Shown here piece after piece: positions 33,823 through 44,160 of a DNA stretch of 64,000 bases. A model generated the notes under the pieces. That model saw nothing but the letters and a program-made list of their open reading frames with translations, searched no databases and was not told the DNA's origin. Source of the stretch: Spartinivicinus marinus (GTDB lineage Bacteria; Pseudomonadota; Gammaproteobacteria; Pseudomonadales; Zooshikellaceae); the NCBI RefSeq assembly GCF_026309355.1, contig NZ_JAPJZK010000001.1, positions 1,860,001-1,924,000 of the forward strand, given 5' to 3'. The first letter of the stretch is position 1, and every line of letters starts with the position of its first letter. The position numbers and the translations under genes were made by a program.

Positions 33823-35976
33823 ATGAACAATAAATTATTTATTAGCTTTTTTATATTTTCATCCATGCATAGCTACGCAGTAACACCATCAACAGTTGCT
33901 GAGCTAACCAATGATCATCAACCATCAAAAAAATTAACTGCCAACCTTCGACCTCCTCACAAACTCAACTCATTCTCTGAACATTCACTCTACAATAATA
34001 CACCCTTTCAATTCACTACCTGCAAAATCAGTGATTTTGAAAACCTTCAGGGTAGTATTTTGATTAATAAAATAAAATCTGCAAATACCAACTGTGTAAA
34101 TCAACTTTTTTCTGCCAATTTACAGCAAACAAAAGCCATTTTTACTGAGTCTCAAATGCTTGCTGTAGCTAGCGAAATGGTTAGTTTGGCAAGCAATTAT
34201 AGCGGAGACAATCAGAATAATATTTTACAAGTTATTTTGTTTTTAAGGGCTGGGTATTATGCAAACTGGAACTTCCAAGATCAGCTTGATCCTTATTCAG
34301 AAAACTTAAAAAAACAAGTTGCTTATGCTCTTGATACCTTTATAGCCAACTCACATTTCAAAGACATTAATGCGAAGCATGGTGATGTTTTGAGTGAAGC
34401 TATCATTTTAATTGATAGCTCGGAGCTAAATGCCAAATATCTTGATACTTTAGCCGTTATACTTTACCGCTTTAATGATAATTACCTAAAATACTGGGGA
34501 ATGAGAGCGGCAGTTAATAGTATTTTCACCATTTTATTTAGAGGCCACCAGTTTAATGACTTTCAGCAAAAGGTTAAAGACAACCCTCGCATGGCAAATA
34601 CCTTAAGTGATTTCATTAAAACTAATGAAAAACTTCTAGATACAGATAATGAGTTTTTATTGGTTAATGCCACAAGGGAAATGGCAAGGTTCTTACAATA
34701 TAATACAGACTCTAAGAAGCAAGTACAAAGCAATGTAAAACGTATTGTTGATGACTATAGTATGCTTGGCTCCGGTGCAGCTTTATGGATTGGTGCGGCT
34801 GAAATGGTTAGTTACTATGATCCAGCTAACTGCAGCTACTACAACGTATGTAACTTCAAAGATAAACTGGCTGCAGCTGTCTTACCAATTCGCCATCAGT
34901 GTGATAAGAGCATTGTCATCCGAGCACAGAATATCTCCAATCAAGACTTGGCTATTACTTGTAATAAACTAGAACAACATAAAGCTGTATTTCACAATAA
35001 GCTCAATACACACTACAACCCAGTTGCTGATGACTATAACGAAACCCTTGAGGTTGTAACATTTAACACCCGCAAGGATTATCAAACCTATGCAGGAGCA
35101 TTATTTGATATCAGCACTGATAATGGTGGAATGTATTTAGAGGGCAACCCAGCTGATCCAAATAATCAAGCACGCTTTATTGCCTACGAAAGATCAACTC
35201 CAAACCAAACTATTATCTGGAATCTAGAGCATGAATATACACACTATCTGGATGGACGCTTTAATATGTGGGGTGGTTTTAATGACTTACCACTATATTC
35301 AACGGTATGGTGGGTAGAAGGTCTCGGCGAATATATGGCTTATGGAGATGATTATCAAGCTGCTTTAGACTTAGCAAAAACTAAGGCCTATCAATTAAGT
35401 GACTTGTTTTACAACAACTACAATAGTGGTGTTAACCGGATTTACCGCTGGGGCTACTTGGCTGTTCGCTATATGTTTGAAAATCAACAAAACACAATGC
35501 AACAGATGCTAGTGTATTTTAGAAAAGGTGATTACAGCAATTACAATAACTATCTTAACCAGCTACGATACAGCTTTAATGCAGATTTCCATAACTGGCT
35601 TGATAAAATAGTAGATGGAGATAATAGTAACTGTAAAGGCAACACATCAACTGACAGGAATGACGAATTAATTACCTCAAAACCAAAGACATTAACTAGC
35701 AGCTATAGCCAAATGTTTTTTATCTATGTACCAGACTGTGCAACTAAGTTCTCTCTTAAATTATCAGGGGGAACAGGTGACGCCGACTTATACCTCAATC
35801 AAACAGGTTGGCCGAATACAGATAACTATGACTACGCATCGAAACAGACTGGCAATGAGGAAGAAATTTTAATAAACAGTCCTGACTCGGGTTATTACCA
35901 TATCATGGTAAACCCGAAAAAATCTTATCGGCAGGTCAAATTATCAGCACACTTTAGCAGCAAGGTGAACCATTGA
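33823..35976 (+). CDS. Secreted M9-family collagenase, second paralogue with one PPC domain
   Basis: The 717-residue protein is clearly paralogous to the one at 28457-31147 across the signal peptide, activator and catalytic regions (shared 'ADDxN', 'NNGGMYLEG', 'NQARFIAYE'). The active site is HEYTH (470-474) with Glu499 in 'EGLGEYMA'. It ends in a single PPC domain ('MFFIYVPDCATKFSLKLSGGTGDADLYL') and has no DPKP linker. It is transcribed away from the first copy. AGGGA precedes the ATG. Together the two should give the cell extracellular collagenolytic activity. Confidence 0.93.
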   Translation: MNNKLFISFFIFSSMHSYAVTPSTVAELTNDHQPSKKLTANLRPPHKLNSFSEHSLYNNTPFQFTTCKISDFENLQGSILINKIKSANTNCVNQLFSANLQQTKAIFTESQMLAVASEMVSLASNYSGDNQNNILQVILFLRAGYYANWNFQDQLDPYSENLKKQVAYALDTFIANSHFKDINAKHGDVLSEAIILIDSSELNAKYLDTLAVILYRFNDNYLKYWGMRAAVNSIFTILFRGHQFNDFQQKVKDNPRMANTLSDFIKTNEKLLDTDNEFLLVNATREMARFLQYNTDSKKQVQSNVKRIVDDYSMLGSGAALWIGAAEMVSYYDPANCSYYNVCNFKDKLAAAVLPIRHQCDKSIVIRAQNISNQDLAITCNKLEQHKAVFHNKLNTHYNPVADDYNETLEVVTFNTRKDYQTYAGALFDISTDNGGMYLEGNPADPNNQARFIAYERSTPNQTIIWNLEHEYTHYLDGRFNMWGGFNDLPLYSTVWWVEGLGEYMAYGDDYQAALDLAKTKAYQLSDLFYNNYNSGVNRIYRWGYLAVRYMFENQQNTMQQMLVYFRKGDYSNYNNYLNQLRYSFNADFHNWLDKIVDGDNSNCKGNTSTDRNDELITSKPKTLTSSYSQMFFIYVPDCATKFSLKLSGGTGDADLYLNQTGWPNTDNYDYASKQTGNEEEILINSPDSGYYHIMVNPKKSYRQVKLSAHFSSKVNH

Positions 35977-35983
35977 AGTAATA

Positions 35984-36017
35984 TATAAAAAGGAGGGCAA
36001 TGCTCCTCCTTTTTATA
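35984..36017. terminator. Bidirectional intrinsic terminator
   Basis: AAAAAGGAGG (35987-35996) and CCTCCTTTTT (36005-36014) form a perfect stem extended by A/T pairs on both sides. It is closed by T-rich tails in both directions. It serves the second collagenase gene and the converging small gene. Confidence 0.85.
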
Positions 36018-36060
36018 TTATTGATGAGTACCCAGCTAATCCATGCTTCTAAAGACCTAT

Positions 36061-36525
36061 CTAAAAGTGCCACTCAAACTCAATTGCCACTTCATCAAGA
36101 TCATAGTCTGACTTTAGCTGTACCGAGCCAAATCCTTGTATACAGGTAGCAGCTCTAAACTGCTTTCGCAGTTTCACTTCTCCACATTGCCCAAAGTTAA
36201 ACTCAGTATTTTCTTTAACATATTTGACAGTATCTTCTACTGGCTCCAACATATCCAAACTATCTAACCCTTTTGCTAATGCGCCCGTTAGTAGCTGCCT
36301 TGATACTTTTGAAGGATTATCCAGAGTCTGATATAAGGCTTTAGCAACACCTTGCTCTGAAATTTTATCTGACTTAAAAAACTGAATATGACTATATGGC
36401 CTGGTTTCATAACCTCTTGATGAGTTTGTTGACTCAGCAGAAACGGTCGACACAACCAGTAAGCTACCAATAAACAGCTTCGCAGATAAAAAGTTAGGCT
36501 TGAAGTTATTAGATGCCATGTCCAT
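36061..36525 (-). CDS. Hypothetical secreted protein
   Basis: The 154-residue protein has a probable signal peptide (hydrophobic 'LFIGSLLVVSTVSA', cut near residue 30) and no family I recognise. The mature part has a helical middle ('SEQGVAKALYQTLDNPSKVSRQLLTGALAKGL'), two cysteines ('FGQCGEVKL', 'AATCIQGFG') that could form a disulphide, and a C-terminal strand ending in aromatic W-H-F. The terminal aromatic residue recalls outer-membrane beta-strands, but one strand is not evidence of a barrel. It converges with the second collagenase gene. The start could be the first or third codon. Confidence 0.6.
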   Translation of the reverse strand: MDMASNNFKPNFLSAKLFIGSLLVVSTVSAESTNSSRGYETRPYSHIQFFKSDKISEQGVAKALYQTLDNPSKVSRQLLTGALAKGLDSLDMLEPVEDTVKYVKENTEFNFGQCGEVKLRKQFRAATCIQGFGSVQLKSDYDLDEVAIEFEWHF

Positions 36526-36724
36526 AGCACTTATTATCTATTATTGCTTTCACACCAGAGTTATGCTTTCCATAGCTCACTCTAACGCTGATTAAAATAA
36601 GGTTTATACATCTTGAATTAAACCTGTTACAAGGGTAACCCCCATTATCAACAAAGAGTTTAGCTCAAGATTTCAATAACGCATTACCAAATTTATACCG
36701 TAAAAAAATGACATTATAAAAACA

Positions 36725-36752
36725 AAAAAGCCAGGCAAATGCCTGGCTTTTT
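36725..36752 (-). terminator. Terminator of the alpha (rplQ) operon
   Basis: AAAAAGCCAGGC (36725-36736) and GCCTGGCTTTTT (36741-36752) are perfect 12-bp complements with an AAAT loop and a T-tract on the minus strand. It lies about 30 bp beyond rplQ and ends the long ribosomal protein cluster. Confidence 0.92.
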
Positions 36753-36781
36753 CTTCGATTAAACAACCCTACACAAGAAGC

Positions 36782-37171
36782 TTAATCTTCAGCGTCCTCT
36801 TCTAGCTCTGGTTGAGGGCGATCTACCAACTCAACATAAGCCATAGGTGCTTGGTCTCCCTGACGGTAACCACACTTTAAAATGCGGATATAACCGCCTG
36901 GGCGCTCAGAAAAGCGCGGTCCAAGCTCACTGAATAACTTACCAACAGTCGCTTTATTTCTTAGACGATCAAACGCCAAACGACGGTTAGCAACACTATC
37001 TTCTTTTGCCAAAGTAATTAAAGGCTCAGCTACACGGCGAAGCTCTTTAGCTTTTGGCAAAGTTGTTTTAATTAACTCATGCTCTACAAGCGAACACGTC
37101 ATGTTACGAAACATGGCGTGACGGTGAGAGCTGGTACGATTTAATTTTCTACCACTCTTACGATGACGCAT
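36782..37171 (-). CDS. rplQ: 50S ribosomal protein L17
   Basis: 129 residues; starts '[56 protein letters not shown]', the L17 signature. It binds 23S rRNA near the exit tunnel of the large subunit. It is the last gene of the alpha operon, 45 bp after rpoA, followed by a strong terminator. The slightly longer C-terminus is acidic (ELEEDAED). Confidence 0.98.
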   Translation of the reverse strand: MRHRKSGRKLNRTSSHRHAMFRNMTCSLVEHELIKTTLPKAKELRRVAEPLITLAKEDSVANRRLAFDRLRNKATVGKLFSELGPRFSERPGGYIRILKCGYRQGDQAPMAYVELVDRPQPELEEDAED

Positions 37172-37216
37172 TGCGAAAATCCTTAACCAAACTTGATGCT
37201 TGGTTACTCGTAATCT

Positions 37217-38218
37217 TTAAGCTGATACTTTATCGTCATTTTTTAAACTGGCAGGAGGCCAGTTATCTAAACGCATACCCAACGATAAGCCTCTTGAGGC
37301 AAGGACATCTTTAATTTCAGTTAAAGATTTTTTACCCAAGTTTGGCGTTTTCAACAACTCAACTTCAGTACGTTGGATTAAGTCACCAATGTAGTAGATA
37401 TTTTCTGCTTTCAAGCAGTTTGCACTACGAACAGTGAGTTCCAAATCATCAACAGGACGTAATAGAATTGGATCAATCTCATCCTCTTCTTCTTCTGGCT
37501 CAGGCTCTTTGTCACCTTCAAGGTCAACAAAAACTGCCAGCTGTTGCTGAAGAATAGTTGCAGCTCGACGAATAGCTTCTTCTGGATCTAATGTTCCATC
37601 AGTTTCTAAGTCAAGCACTAACTTATCAAGGTCTGTGCGCTGCTCTACCCGAGCACTTTCAACCACATAAGACACACGGTAAACCGGACTATATGTAGCA
37701 TCTAGTTGTAAACGACCGATTGAGCGACTTTCATCTTCGTCGCCCATTCGCATATCAACAGGCTCATAACCACGACCACGAGCAACTTTGAGCTTCATAT
37801 TAAGCTCACCTGCATCACTCAGGTGGGCAATGACATGGTCTGGGTTAACGATTTCAACATCGTGATCAAGCTGGATATCACCTGCAGTGACAGCTCCAGC
37901 ACCCTTTTTCGATAAAGAGAGAATCACTTCATCGCGACCATGCATTTTTACAGCTAGGCCTTTTAGGTTCAGCAGGATCTCAATCACATCCTCCTGGACA
38001 CCTTCGATCGCACTATACTCGTGTAATACACCCTCGATTTCCGCTTCAACCACTGCACAACCGGGCATTGAAGAAAGCAAGATTCGACGAAGCGCATTAC
38101 CCAAAGTATGTCCAAAGCCACGCTCTAATGGCTCCAGAGTTACTTTTGCGCGGGTAGCGCTGATTTCTTGTACGTCAATATGACGTGGTGTGAGAAATTC
38201 AGTTACTGAACTCTGCAT
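37217..38218 (-). CDS. rpoA: DNA-directed RNA polymerase subunit alpha
   Basis: 333 residues. The N-terminal assembly domain has '[42 protein letters not shown]'. An acidic linker ('[13 protein letters not shown]') leads to the C-terminal domain '[59 protein letters not shown]', which contacts UP elements and activators. The dimer nucleates polymerase assembly. Position between rpsD and rplQ is canonical. Confidence 0.99.
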   Translation of the reverse strand: MQSSVTEFLTPRHIDVQEISATRAKVTLEPLERGFGHTLGNALRRILLSSMPGCAVVEAEIEGVLHEYSAIEGVQEDVIEILLNLKGLAVKMHGRDEVILSLSKKGAGAVTAGDIQLDHDVEIVNPDHVIAHLSDAGELNMKLKVARGRGYEPVDMRMGDEDESRSIGRLQLDATYSPVYRVSYVVESARVEQRTDLDKLVLDLETDGTLDPEEAIRRAATILQQQLAVFVDLEGDKEPEPEEEEDEIDPILLRPVDDLELTVRSANCLKAENIYYIGDLIQRTEVELLKTPNLGKKSLTEIKDVLASRGLSLGMRLDNWPPASLKNDDKVSA

Positions 38219-38254
38219 GGATGTAATACCCTACTTAACCCTGATGCCTATCCT

Positions 38255-38875
38255 TTACTTGGAGTACAGCTCAACAATCAAGCTTTCATTGATGTCTGCT
38301 GATAATTCACTCCGTTCAGGCTGAGCTTTGAACACACCTTCTTTTTTCTTAGTGTCCACCTCAACCCACTCAACCAAACCACGCTGAGCTGCTAATTCAA
38401 GTGCGGCATTAATACGCAACTGGTTTTTCGCTTTTTCACGAATAGCAATAACGTCACCTGGTTTTACTTGGTAAGAAGGAATATTTACTGCCTTACCATT
38501 AACCAGAATAGCTTTATGACTAACCAGCTGTCTCGCTTCAGCACGGGTGGAGCCAAAGCCCATCCGATATACGACATTATCTAAGCGAGACTCAAGCATC
38601 TGCAGCAGGTTTACGCCTGTGGCGCCTTTGCGGCGGTCAGCTTCTTTATAGTAGCTACGGAACTGTTTTTCCAGCAAACCGTACATTCTACGTACTTTTT
38701 GCTTTTCCCGTAACTGTAAACCATAGTCTGAAAGACGACCGCGACGCTGACCATGTTGACCAGGAGCTGATTCAGCTCTGCACTTTGAGTCGTGAGGACG
38801 TACGCCACTTTTCAGAAATAAGTCGGTACCTTCACGACGAGACAGCTTACACTTTGGACCTAAATATCTAGCCAT
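38255..38875 (-). CDS. rpsD: 30S ribosomal protein S4
   Basis: 206 residues, family length. It starts '[24 protein letters not shown]' and contains the S4 RNA-binding domain '[52 protein letters not shown]'. S4 starts 30S assembly by binding the 5' domain of 16S rRNA. In E. coli it also represses the alpha operon by binding the rpsM leader; a hairpin at 39794-39824 may serve here. Confidence 0.98.
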   Translation of the reverse strand: MARYLGPKCKLSRREGTDLFLKSGVRPHDSKCRAESAPGQHGQRRGRLSDYGLQLREKQKVRRMYGLLEKQFRSYYKEADRRKGATGVNLLQMLESRLDNVVYRMGFGSTRAEARQLVSHKAILVNGKAVNIPSYQVKPGDVIAIREKAKNQLRINAALELAAQRGLVEWVEVDTKKKEGVFKAQPERSELSADINESLIVELYSK

Positions 38876-38889
38876 TTACTGTCTCCCCA

Positions 38890-39279
38890 TTAAACACGAC
38901 GTTTCTTAGGTGGACGACAACCGTTGTGTGGAATCGGTGTCACGTCTACGATGTTAGTAATCTTATAGCCACATGCATTTAATGCACGAACGGCAGACTC
39001 ACGTCCTGGTCCTGGGCCTTTGACACACACATCTAAATTCTTCAGACCGTATTCAGAGGCTGCATTACCAGCTCTTTCTGCTGCAACCTGAGCAGCAAAA
39101 GGTGTGCTTTTACGAGAACCACGGAAGCCGGAGCCACCCGCAGTTGCCCAAGCTAATGCATTGCCCTGACGATCGGTAATTGTCACGATTGTATTGTTAA
39201 AAGACGCATGGATGTGAGCAATGCCATCCACCACGGTCTTTTTCACTTTTTTACGTGAACGAGTACCTGGCTTTGCCAT
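38890..39279 (-). CDS. rpsK: 30S ribosomal protein S11
   Basis: 129 residues: '[53 protein letters not shown]' and the end '[23 protein letters not shown]' are diagnostic. It sits on the 30S platform and contacts mRNA near the E site. It lies 14 bp before rpsD and after rpsM in the alpha operon. Confidence 0.98.
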   Translation of the reverse strand: MAKPGTRSRKKVKKTVVDGIAHIHASFNNTIVTITDRQGNALAWATAGGSGFRGSRKSTPFAAQVAAERAGNAASEYGLKNLDVCVKGPGPGRESAVRALNACGYKITNIVDVTPIPHNGCRPPKKRRV

Positions 39280-39335
39280 ATTAGAACTTTCCTGTAATTG
39301 CGACTGCTACAGATTAAAAATTCTGTTTGCAGCGA

Positions 39336-39692
39336 TTATTTACGAATTGGCTTGCGTGGACCTTTACGGGTACGAGCGTTAGTTTTAGAACGCTGTCCAC
39401 GTACAGGTAAACTACGACGGTGGCGTAAACCACGGTAGCAACCCAAATCCATCAAACGCTTAATATTCATGCTAACCGCACGGCGTAAGTCACCTTCTGT
39501 TGTATATTTGGCAACTTCACTACGCAGCTGATCAACCTGCTCTTCAGATAAATCTTTAACTTTTGCCTCTGGATTAATACCAGTTGCTGCACAGATTTTC
39601 TGAGCGGTTGGTTTTCCTACACCAAAAATATAGGTGAGGGAGATAACAGCATGTTTGTTATCTGGAATATTGACGCCAGCTATACGGGCCAT
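39336..39692 (-). CDS. rpsM: 30S ribosomal protein S13
   Basis: 118 residues, starting '[26 protein letters not shown]' with a basic tail '[21 protein letters not shown]' that reaches the P-site tRNA. It forms bridges with the 50S subunit in the 30S head. First gene of the alpha operon; the 154-bp gap before it holds a 13-bp hairpin. Confidence 0.98.
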   Translation of the reverse strand: MARIAGVNIPDNKHAVISLTYIFGVGKPTAQKICAATGINPEAKVKDLSEEQVDQLRSEVAKYTTEGDLRRAVSMNIKRLMDLGCYRGLRHRRSLPVRGQRSKTNARTRKGPRKPIRK

Positions 39693-39793
39693 TCAATTAA
39701 CTCCATCCTCGAACGAGCACTTAATATGCTCAACCTTAAATTACACCATTAGCGGAAGGCGCAATAGCATACTGATTACTGATCAATAAATCA

Positions 39794-39824
39794 ACCGCCT
39801 GACTAGACTGGCTAGCCAGGCGGT
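39794..39824 (-). terminator. 13-bp hairpin between rpmJ and rpsM
   Basis: ACCGCCTGACTAG (39794-39806) and CTAGCCAGGCGGT (39812-39824) pair along their full length (one G-U in the minus-strand RNA) with a 5-nt loop. No long T-run follows. It is at the boundary where E. coli separates the spc and alpha operons, so it could be a terminator/attenuator or part of the S4 repressor target. Confidence 0.6.
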
Positions 39825-39846
39825 AATTATCAGTAAAACTGTATCC

Positions 39847-39963
39847 TTAGCCTTGACGCTGTTTATGGCGTGGTTCGGCACTGCAAATCACTCGCACAGA
39901 GCCATTTCGGCGAATGACTTTACAGTTACGACAGATTTTCTTTACAGAAGCTCTTACTTTCAT
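39847..39963 (-). CDS. rpmJ: 50S ribosomal protein L36
   Basis: A 38-codon gene read directly from the minus strand: [20 protein letters not shown] at the start and the end PRHKQRQG. The zinc ribbon is complete (Cys11, Cys14, Cys27, His33), so this is the zinc-binding form rather than the zinc-free paralogue made under starvation. It sits between secY and rpsM, as in E. coli. Confidence 0.97.
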   Translation of the reverse strand: MKVRASVKKICRNCKVIRRNGSVRVICSAEPRHKQRQG

Positions 39964-40018
39964 AACTGTCTCCAAATCAACCCTCAGGGTAAATGTTTGT
40001 GAATAATTAATTCGCTAG

Positions 40019-41374
40019 TTAGCGAATTAAGCCTCCACTACCATAGCCCTTAAGATTAGATTTTTTCATCAATGACTCGTATTGGTGTGACATTAAATGT
40101 GACTGTACTTGTGACATGAAATCCATCACCACCACAACTACGATCAAGAGTGAAGTACCACCTAAATAGAAGGGGATATTCCACGCAACATTTAAAAATT
40201 GAGGCAGTAAACAAACCGCCGCCATATAAATCGCACCAACCATAGTCAAACGTGTGAGCACGCCATCAATATACTTGGCTGAATGTTCTCCAGGACGAAT
40301 ACCTGGAATATAAGCACCTGATTTTTTCAAATTATCTGCCACTTCTTTTGGATTGAAAACAAGAGCCGTATAGAAGAAACAGAAGAAGATGATCCCCGCT
40401 GCAAATAAAATTAAATTCAGCGGCTGGCCAGGGCCAATTGCTTGCGCAAAATCATTTAGCCAACTAAACGCCCAGCTTTCTTCACCTTGCTGGCCTGGAG
40501 TACCAAACCATTGAGCAATTGATGCTGGGAAAAGCAATATACTGCTAGCAAAGATAGCAGGTATTACCCCTGCCATGTTTACTTTCAAGGGTAAATGACT
40601 TGATTGTGCAGCAAATACTTTTCTACCTTGCTGGCGTTTTGCGTAATTCACCGTAATTCTACGTTGACCACGCTCAATAAACACCACAAATGCAATAACA
40701 GAAATAGCAATAATTGCGACTGCTAAAATCTTTAATACAGCTCTTGCGTCTCGCTCACTAGAAGACTCAAACAACTGCCCTATTGCACTCGGTAATCCAG
40801 CTACTATCCCCGCAAATATTAAGATAGAAATACCATTACCAATTCCTCGTTCTGTTACCTGCTCTCCTAACCACATTAGAAAAACAGCACCAGTAACGAA
40901 GGTAGTAACAGCAACAAAATAAAAGCTGGGACCAGTATCATAGGCGATACCTTGATTAGCTAAGCTAACGGTAATACCAAAGCCTTGTACTAAAGCCAAT
41001 AATACAGTGCCATAGCGCGTATACTGACTTATTTTACGTCGGCCGGCTTCGCCTTCTTTTTTCAACTGCTCAAGCTGAGGACTAACAACAGTCATCAACT
41101 GCATTATGATGGAAGCTGAAATATACGGCATGATGCCTAGAGCCAATACGGACATCCGCTCTAGAGCACCACCCGAAAACATATTAAAAAGGCCAAGGAT
41201 GGTTCCCTGATTTTGGTCGAATAAATTCGCCAGCGCGTCAGGATTTATTCCAGGAACTGGAATATGTGCACCGATGCGATAAACGATAATCGCCAAAAAC
41301 ACAAAGCGAAGCCGAGACCAAAGCTCGGTCAGCCCACTTTGATTACCTACGGGTAATGATCCTTTCTTAGCCAT
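40019..41374 (-). CDS. secY: Preprotein translocase subunit SecY
   Basis: 451 residues with ten membrane segments forming the Sec channel. It starts '[36 protein letters not shown]' and contains '[31 protein letters not shown]' (here with LF for MN), '[15 protein letters not shown]' and '[22 protein letters not shown]'. It passes secretory proteins such as the collagenases and cytolysin of this window through the inner membrane. It lies directly after rplO in the spc operon. Confidence 0.98.
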   Translation of the reverse strand: MAKKGSLPVGNQSGLTELWSRLRFVFLAIIVYRIGAHIPVPGINPDALANLFDQNQGTILGLFNMFSGGALERMSVLALGIMPYISASIIMQLMTVVSPQLEQLKKEGEAGRRKISQYTRYGTVLLALVQGFGITVSLANQGIAYDTGPSFYFVAVTTFVTGAVFLMWLGEQVTERGIGNGISILIFAGIVAGLPSAIGQLFESSSERDARAVLKILAVAIIAISVIAFVVFIERGQRRITVNYAKRQQGRKVFAAQSSHLPLKVNMAGVIPAIFASSILLFPASIAQWFGTPGQQGEESWAFSWLNDFAQAIGPGQPLNLILFAAGIIFFCFFYTALVFNPKEVADNLKKSGAYIPGIRPGEHSAKYIDGVLTRLTMVGAIYMAAVCLLPQFLNVAWNIPFYLGGTSLLIVVVVVMDFMSQVQSHLMSHQYESLMKKSNLKGYGSGGLIR

Positions 41375-41809
41375 TTAGTCCTCGACTTTACCACCAGCAG
41401 CTTCAATTGCAGCACGAGCGCCTTTAGTGGCAGTAATACCTTTTAAGGTAATAGCCTTAGATAGCTCGCCTGAAAGAATGACTTTAGCACGTTGAATGCT
41501 GGCATTGATAATATTCGCCTCACGAAGTGCTTGTAAATCAATAATTTCACTATTGACCTTAGCTAATTCATTTAAGCGAATCTCTGCAGTAATCCGAGCC
41601 AGACGAGAGGTAAAGCCATACTTAGGTAGACGACGCTGTAATGGCTGCTGACCGCCTTCAAATCCTGGCTTAACAGATCCACCTGAGCGAGACTTCTGAC
41701 CTTTGTGACCGCGACCACCGGTTTTACCCAAGCCGCTACCAATCCCGCGTCCAACACGTTTACCTGCTGGACGGCTACCCGGAGCAGAACCAAGAGAATT
41801 CAAACGCAT
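41375..41809 (-). CDS. rplO: 50S ribosomal protein L15
   Basis: 144 residues: '[44 protein letters not shown]' is the glycine/arginine-rich L15 start. It binds 23S rRNA late in assembly. The stop adjoins the secY start without a gap, and rpmD ends 2 bp upstream. Confidence 0.98.
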   Translation of the reverse strand: MRLNSLGSAPGSRPAGKRVGRGIGSGLGKTGGRGHKGQKSRSGGSVKPGFEGGQQPLQRRLPKYGFTSRLARITAEIRLNELAKVNSEIIDLQALREANIINASIQRAKVILSGELSKAITLKGITATKGARAAIEAAGGKVED

Positions 41810-41811
41810 GG

Positions 41812-42000
41812 TTATTCTCCTTCCACTTTAACCAGATAGGATACTTTATTAATCATGCCGCGTACTGAAGGGGTATCTTCCACTTCAACAGTATGGCCGA
41901 TGCGCTTTAAGCCTAAGCCTGATACACAGGCTTTATGGCTGGCAAGACGGCCGCTACTGCTACGGACAAGCGTTACTTTAATTCGTTTCGCTGCTGCCAT
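41812..42000 (-). CDS. rpmD: 50S ribosomal protein L30
   Basis: 62 residues: '[56 protein letters not shown]' is the typical short bacterial L30. It lies between rpsE and rplO in the spc operon, with gaps of 4 and 2 bp. Confidence 0.97.
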   Translation of the reverse strand: MAAAKRIKVTLVRSSSGRLASHKACVSGLGLKRIGHTVEVEDTPSVRGMINKVSYLVKVEGE

Positions 42001-42004
42001 TGTC

Positions 42005-42508
42005 TTATCCCAGAATATCTTCTACCGACTTGCCACGCTTAGTCGCTACATCTTCAGGCGAACGCATTTCTTTCAAGCCTTTAAAAGTTGCTTGAACTAC
42101 GTTCACAGGATTAGTAGAGCCATAGCACTTAGCCAATACGTTTTGTACGCCAGTTACTTCCAAAACTGCACGCATTGCACCACCGGCAATTACACCAGTA
42201 CCTTCAGAGGCTGGCTGCATGAACACTTTGGAAGCACCATGACGTGCTTTAACTGGATACTGGAGAGTTGTTCCATTCAAGTCGACTTGAATCATGTTAC
42301 GACGAGCAGCTTCCATTGCTTTTTGAATAGCAATTGGCACTTCACGCGCTTTACCACGACCAAAACCTACTTTGCCTTTACCATCACCAACAACTGTTAG
42401 TGCAGTAAAACCAAAAATACGACCACCTTTAACAACTTTTGCAACACGGTTAACTTGAACTAACTTTTCAATGTAACCTTCGTCGCTCTTACGATCATTA
42501 TTTGCCAT
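42005..42508 (-). CDS. rpsE: 30S ribosomal protein S5
   Basis: 167 residues: '[54 protein letters not shown]' is the S5 double-stranded-RNA-binding domain. S5 lines the mRNA entry and affects decoding accuracy. The loop where spectinomycin-resistance changes occur ('KVVKGGRIF') has the wild-type form. Confidence 0.98.
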   Translation of the reverse strand: MANNDRKSDEGYIEKLVQVNRVAKVVKGGRIFGFTALTVVGDGKGKVGFGRGKAREVPIAIQKAMEAARRNMIQVDLNGTTLQYPVKARHGASKVFMQPASEGTGVIAGGAMRAVLEVTGVQNVLAKCYGSTNPVNVVQATFKGLKEMRSPEDVATKRGKSVEDILG

Positions 42509-42520
42509 AGTTCAGTACCT

Positions 42521-42868
42521 TTAGAACTCTAAGCCACCTTCGCGTGCAGCATCAGCTAATGCTTTCACACGACCATGGAATTGAAAGCCAGAGCGATCGA
42601 ACGCTACATCTGTAACGCCAGCTGCTTTGGCACGCTCAGCAATCAGCGCACCTACTTTCTTAGCCGCTTCAACGTTGCCAGTTTTATCATCGCGCAATTG
42701 TTTATCCAGCGTTGAGGCGCTAGCTAACACTTGGCTGCCATCTGCTGCAATAACCTGAGCGTAAATGTGACGAGGTGTACGGTGTACACACAAACGGGTT
42801 TTACCGAGCTCGCGAATTTTTGAGCGAGTGCTGCGGGCACGGCGTAACCGAGAATCTCTTTTAGACAT
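42521..42868 (-). CDS. rplR: 50S ribosomal protein L18
   Basis: 115 residues: '[46 protein letters not shown]' and the end '[29 protein letters not shown]' identify L18, which carries 5S rRNA into the large subunit with L5. It follows rplF in the spc operon by 14 bp. Confidence 0.98.
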   Translation of the reverse strand: MSKRDSRLRRARSTRSKIRELGKTRLCVHRTPRHIYAQVIAADGSQVLASASTLDKQLRDDKTGNVEAAKKVGALIAERAKAAGVTDVAFDRSGFQFHGRVKALADAAREGGLEF

Positions 42869-42882
42869 ATCAGTGCCCTACC

Positions 42883-43416
42883 TTACTTTTTCTTAGCTTC
42901 TTTACGGCGAACATGTTCATCCGCGTAACGAATCCCTTTACCTTTATAAGGCTCAGGTGGACGGAAATCACGAATTTCTGCTGCTACCTGGCCAACTAAC
43001 TGCTTATCGATACCTCTGATAACGATTTCAGTTTGGCTTGGTGTTTCTGCAGAAATACCTTCCGGCAATTCGTAATCAACTGGATGAGAGAAGCCTAAGG
43101 TAAGGTTGATAGATTTACCTTTAGCTTGTGCCCGGTAACCAACACCAATCAACTGCAGTTTTTTCTCAAAACCACTATTTACACCAGTTACCATGTTGCT
43201 AACTAAAGCACGAGTGGTACCAGCCATAGCACGAGAGTGTTTTGCACCATTTTTAGCAGCAAATGTTAAAACATTCTCTTCTTGAGCAACTTCTACACAT
43301 GAAGCCAAGCCCAGAGAAAGACTGCCTTTACTACCTTTAATAGTGATTTGTCCACCAGCAAGGCTAGCTTCTACACCACTAGGAAGTTCAACAGGGCTTT
43401 TTGCAATACGAGACAT
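42883..43416 (-). CDS. rplF: 50S ribosomal protein L6
   Basis: 177 residues with two L6 repeats. '[31 protein letters not shown]' starts it, and '[29 protein letters not shown]' is the diagnostic C-terminus near the sarcin-ricin loop. It is at the usual place between rpsH and rplR. Confidence 0.98.
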   Translation of the reverse strand: MSRIAKSPVELPSGVEASLAGGQITIKGSKGSLSLGLASCVEVAQEENVLTFAAKNGAKHSRAMAGTTRALVSNMVTGVNSGFEKKLQLIGVGYRAQAKGKSINLTLGFSHPVDYELPEGISAETPSQTEIVIRGIDKQLVGQVAAEIRDFRPPEPYKGKGIRYADEHVRRKEAKKK

Positions 43417-43427
43417 ATCAAACCCTC

Positions 43428-43820
43428 CTAGAATACTGTGCAGAGAATTTCACCACCAACACCAGCAGCACGGGCTGCACGGTCGGTCATGACGCCTTTA
43501 TTAGTAGATACGATAGCAATCCCTAAACCACCATTCACTTTTGGCAGCTCTTCTTTACCTGCATAAGCACGTAATCCAGGACGGCTAACACGCTTCAATT
43601 CTTCGATAACAGGCTTGCCTTGGAAGTACTTGAGCTCGATGCTCAGTACAGGCTTGGCATCGCCTTCTACCTGATAGTTTTCAATATAACCTTCTTCTTT
43701 CAGTACACTGGCAACAGCCACTTTTACCTTAGAGGAAGGCATACTGACAGAAGTTTTTTCTGCCATTTGGGCATTACGGATGCGAGTTAGCATATCAGCT
43801 AACGGGTCCTGCATACTCAT
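43428..43820 (-). CDS. rpsH: 30S ribosomal protein S8
   Basis: 130 residues: '[46 protein letters not shown]' and '[26 protein letters not shown]'. S8 binds the central domain of 16S rRNA. In E. coli it represses the spc operon by binding near rplE; I could not recognise that site here. Confidence 0.98.
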   Translation of the reverse strand: MSMQDPLADMLTRIRNAQMAEKTSVSMPSSKVKVAVASVLKEEGYIENYQVEGDAKPVLSIELKYFQGKPVIEELKRVSRPGLRAYAGKEELPKVNGGLGIAIVSTNKGVMTDRAARAAGVGGEILCTVF

Positions 43821-43845
43821 TTCTAAATTCTCCTCAGAATTTTAG

Positions 43846-44151
43846 CTACCAGCTCGCTTTCACTAAGCCAGGAATATCTCCACGCATCGCTGCTTCACGT
43901 AATTTAATCCGGCTTAAGCCAAATTTACGATAGTAGCCATGAGGACGCCCTGTTACACGACAACGGTTGCGTAGTCGGCTTGGGCTAGCATCACGAGGAA
44001 GCTTTTGAAAAGCCACTTGGGCTTCCCACTTTTCTTCTTCTGATGCATTAATATCAGCTAAAATTGCTTTAAGCTTAGCGCGCTTTTCAGCGAACTTTTG
44101 GACTGTCTTCTGGCGCTTTAATTCGCGCTGTTTCATTCCGATTTTTGCCAT
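43846..44151 (-). CDS. rpsN: 30S ribosomal protein S14
   Basis: 101 residues, the long zinc-free form without the CxxC pairs. It ends '[45 protein letters not shown]', the standard S14 C-terminus. It lies between rplE and rpsH in the spc operon. Confidence 0.98.
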   Translation of the reverse strand: MAKIGMKQRELKRQKTVQKFAEKRAKLKAILADINASEEEKWEAQVAFQKLPRDASPSRLRNRCRVTGRPHGYYRKFGLSRIKLREAAMRGDIPGLVKASW

Positions 44152-44160
44152 AACCCTACC

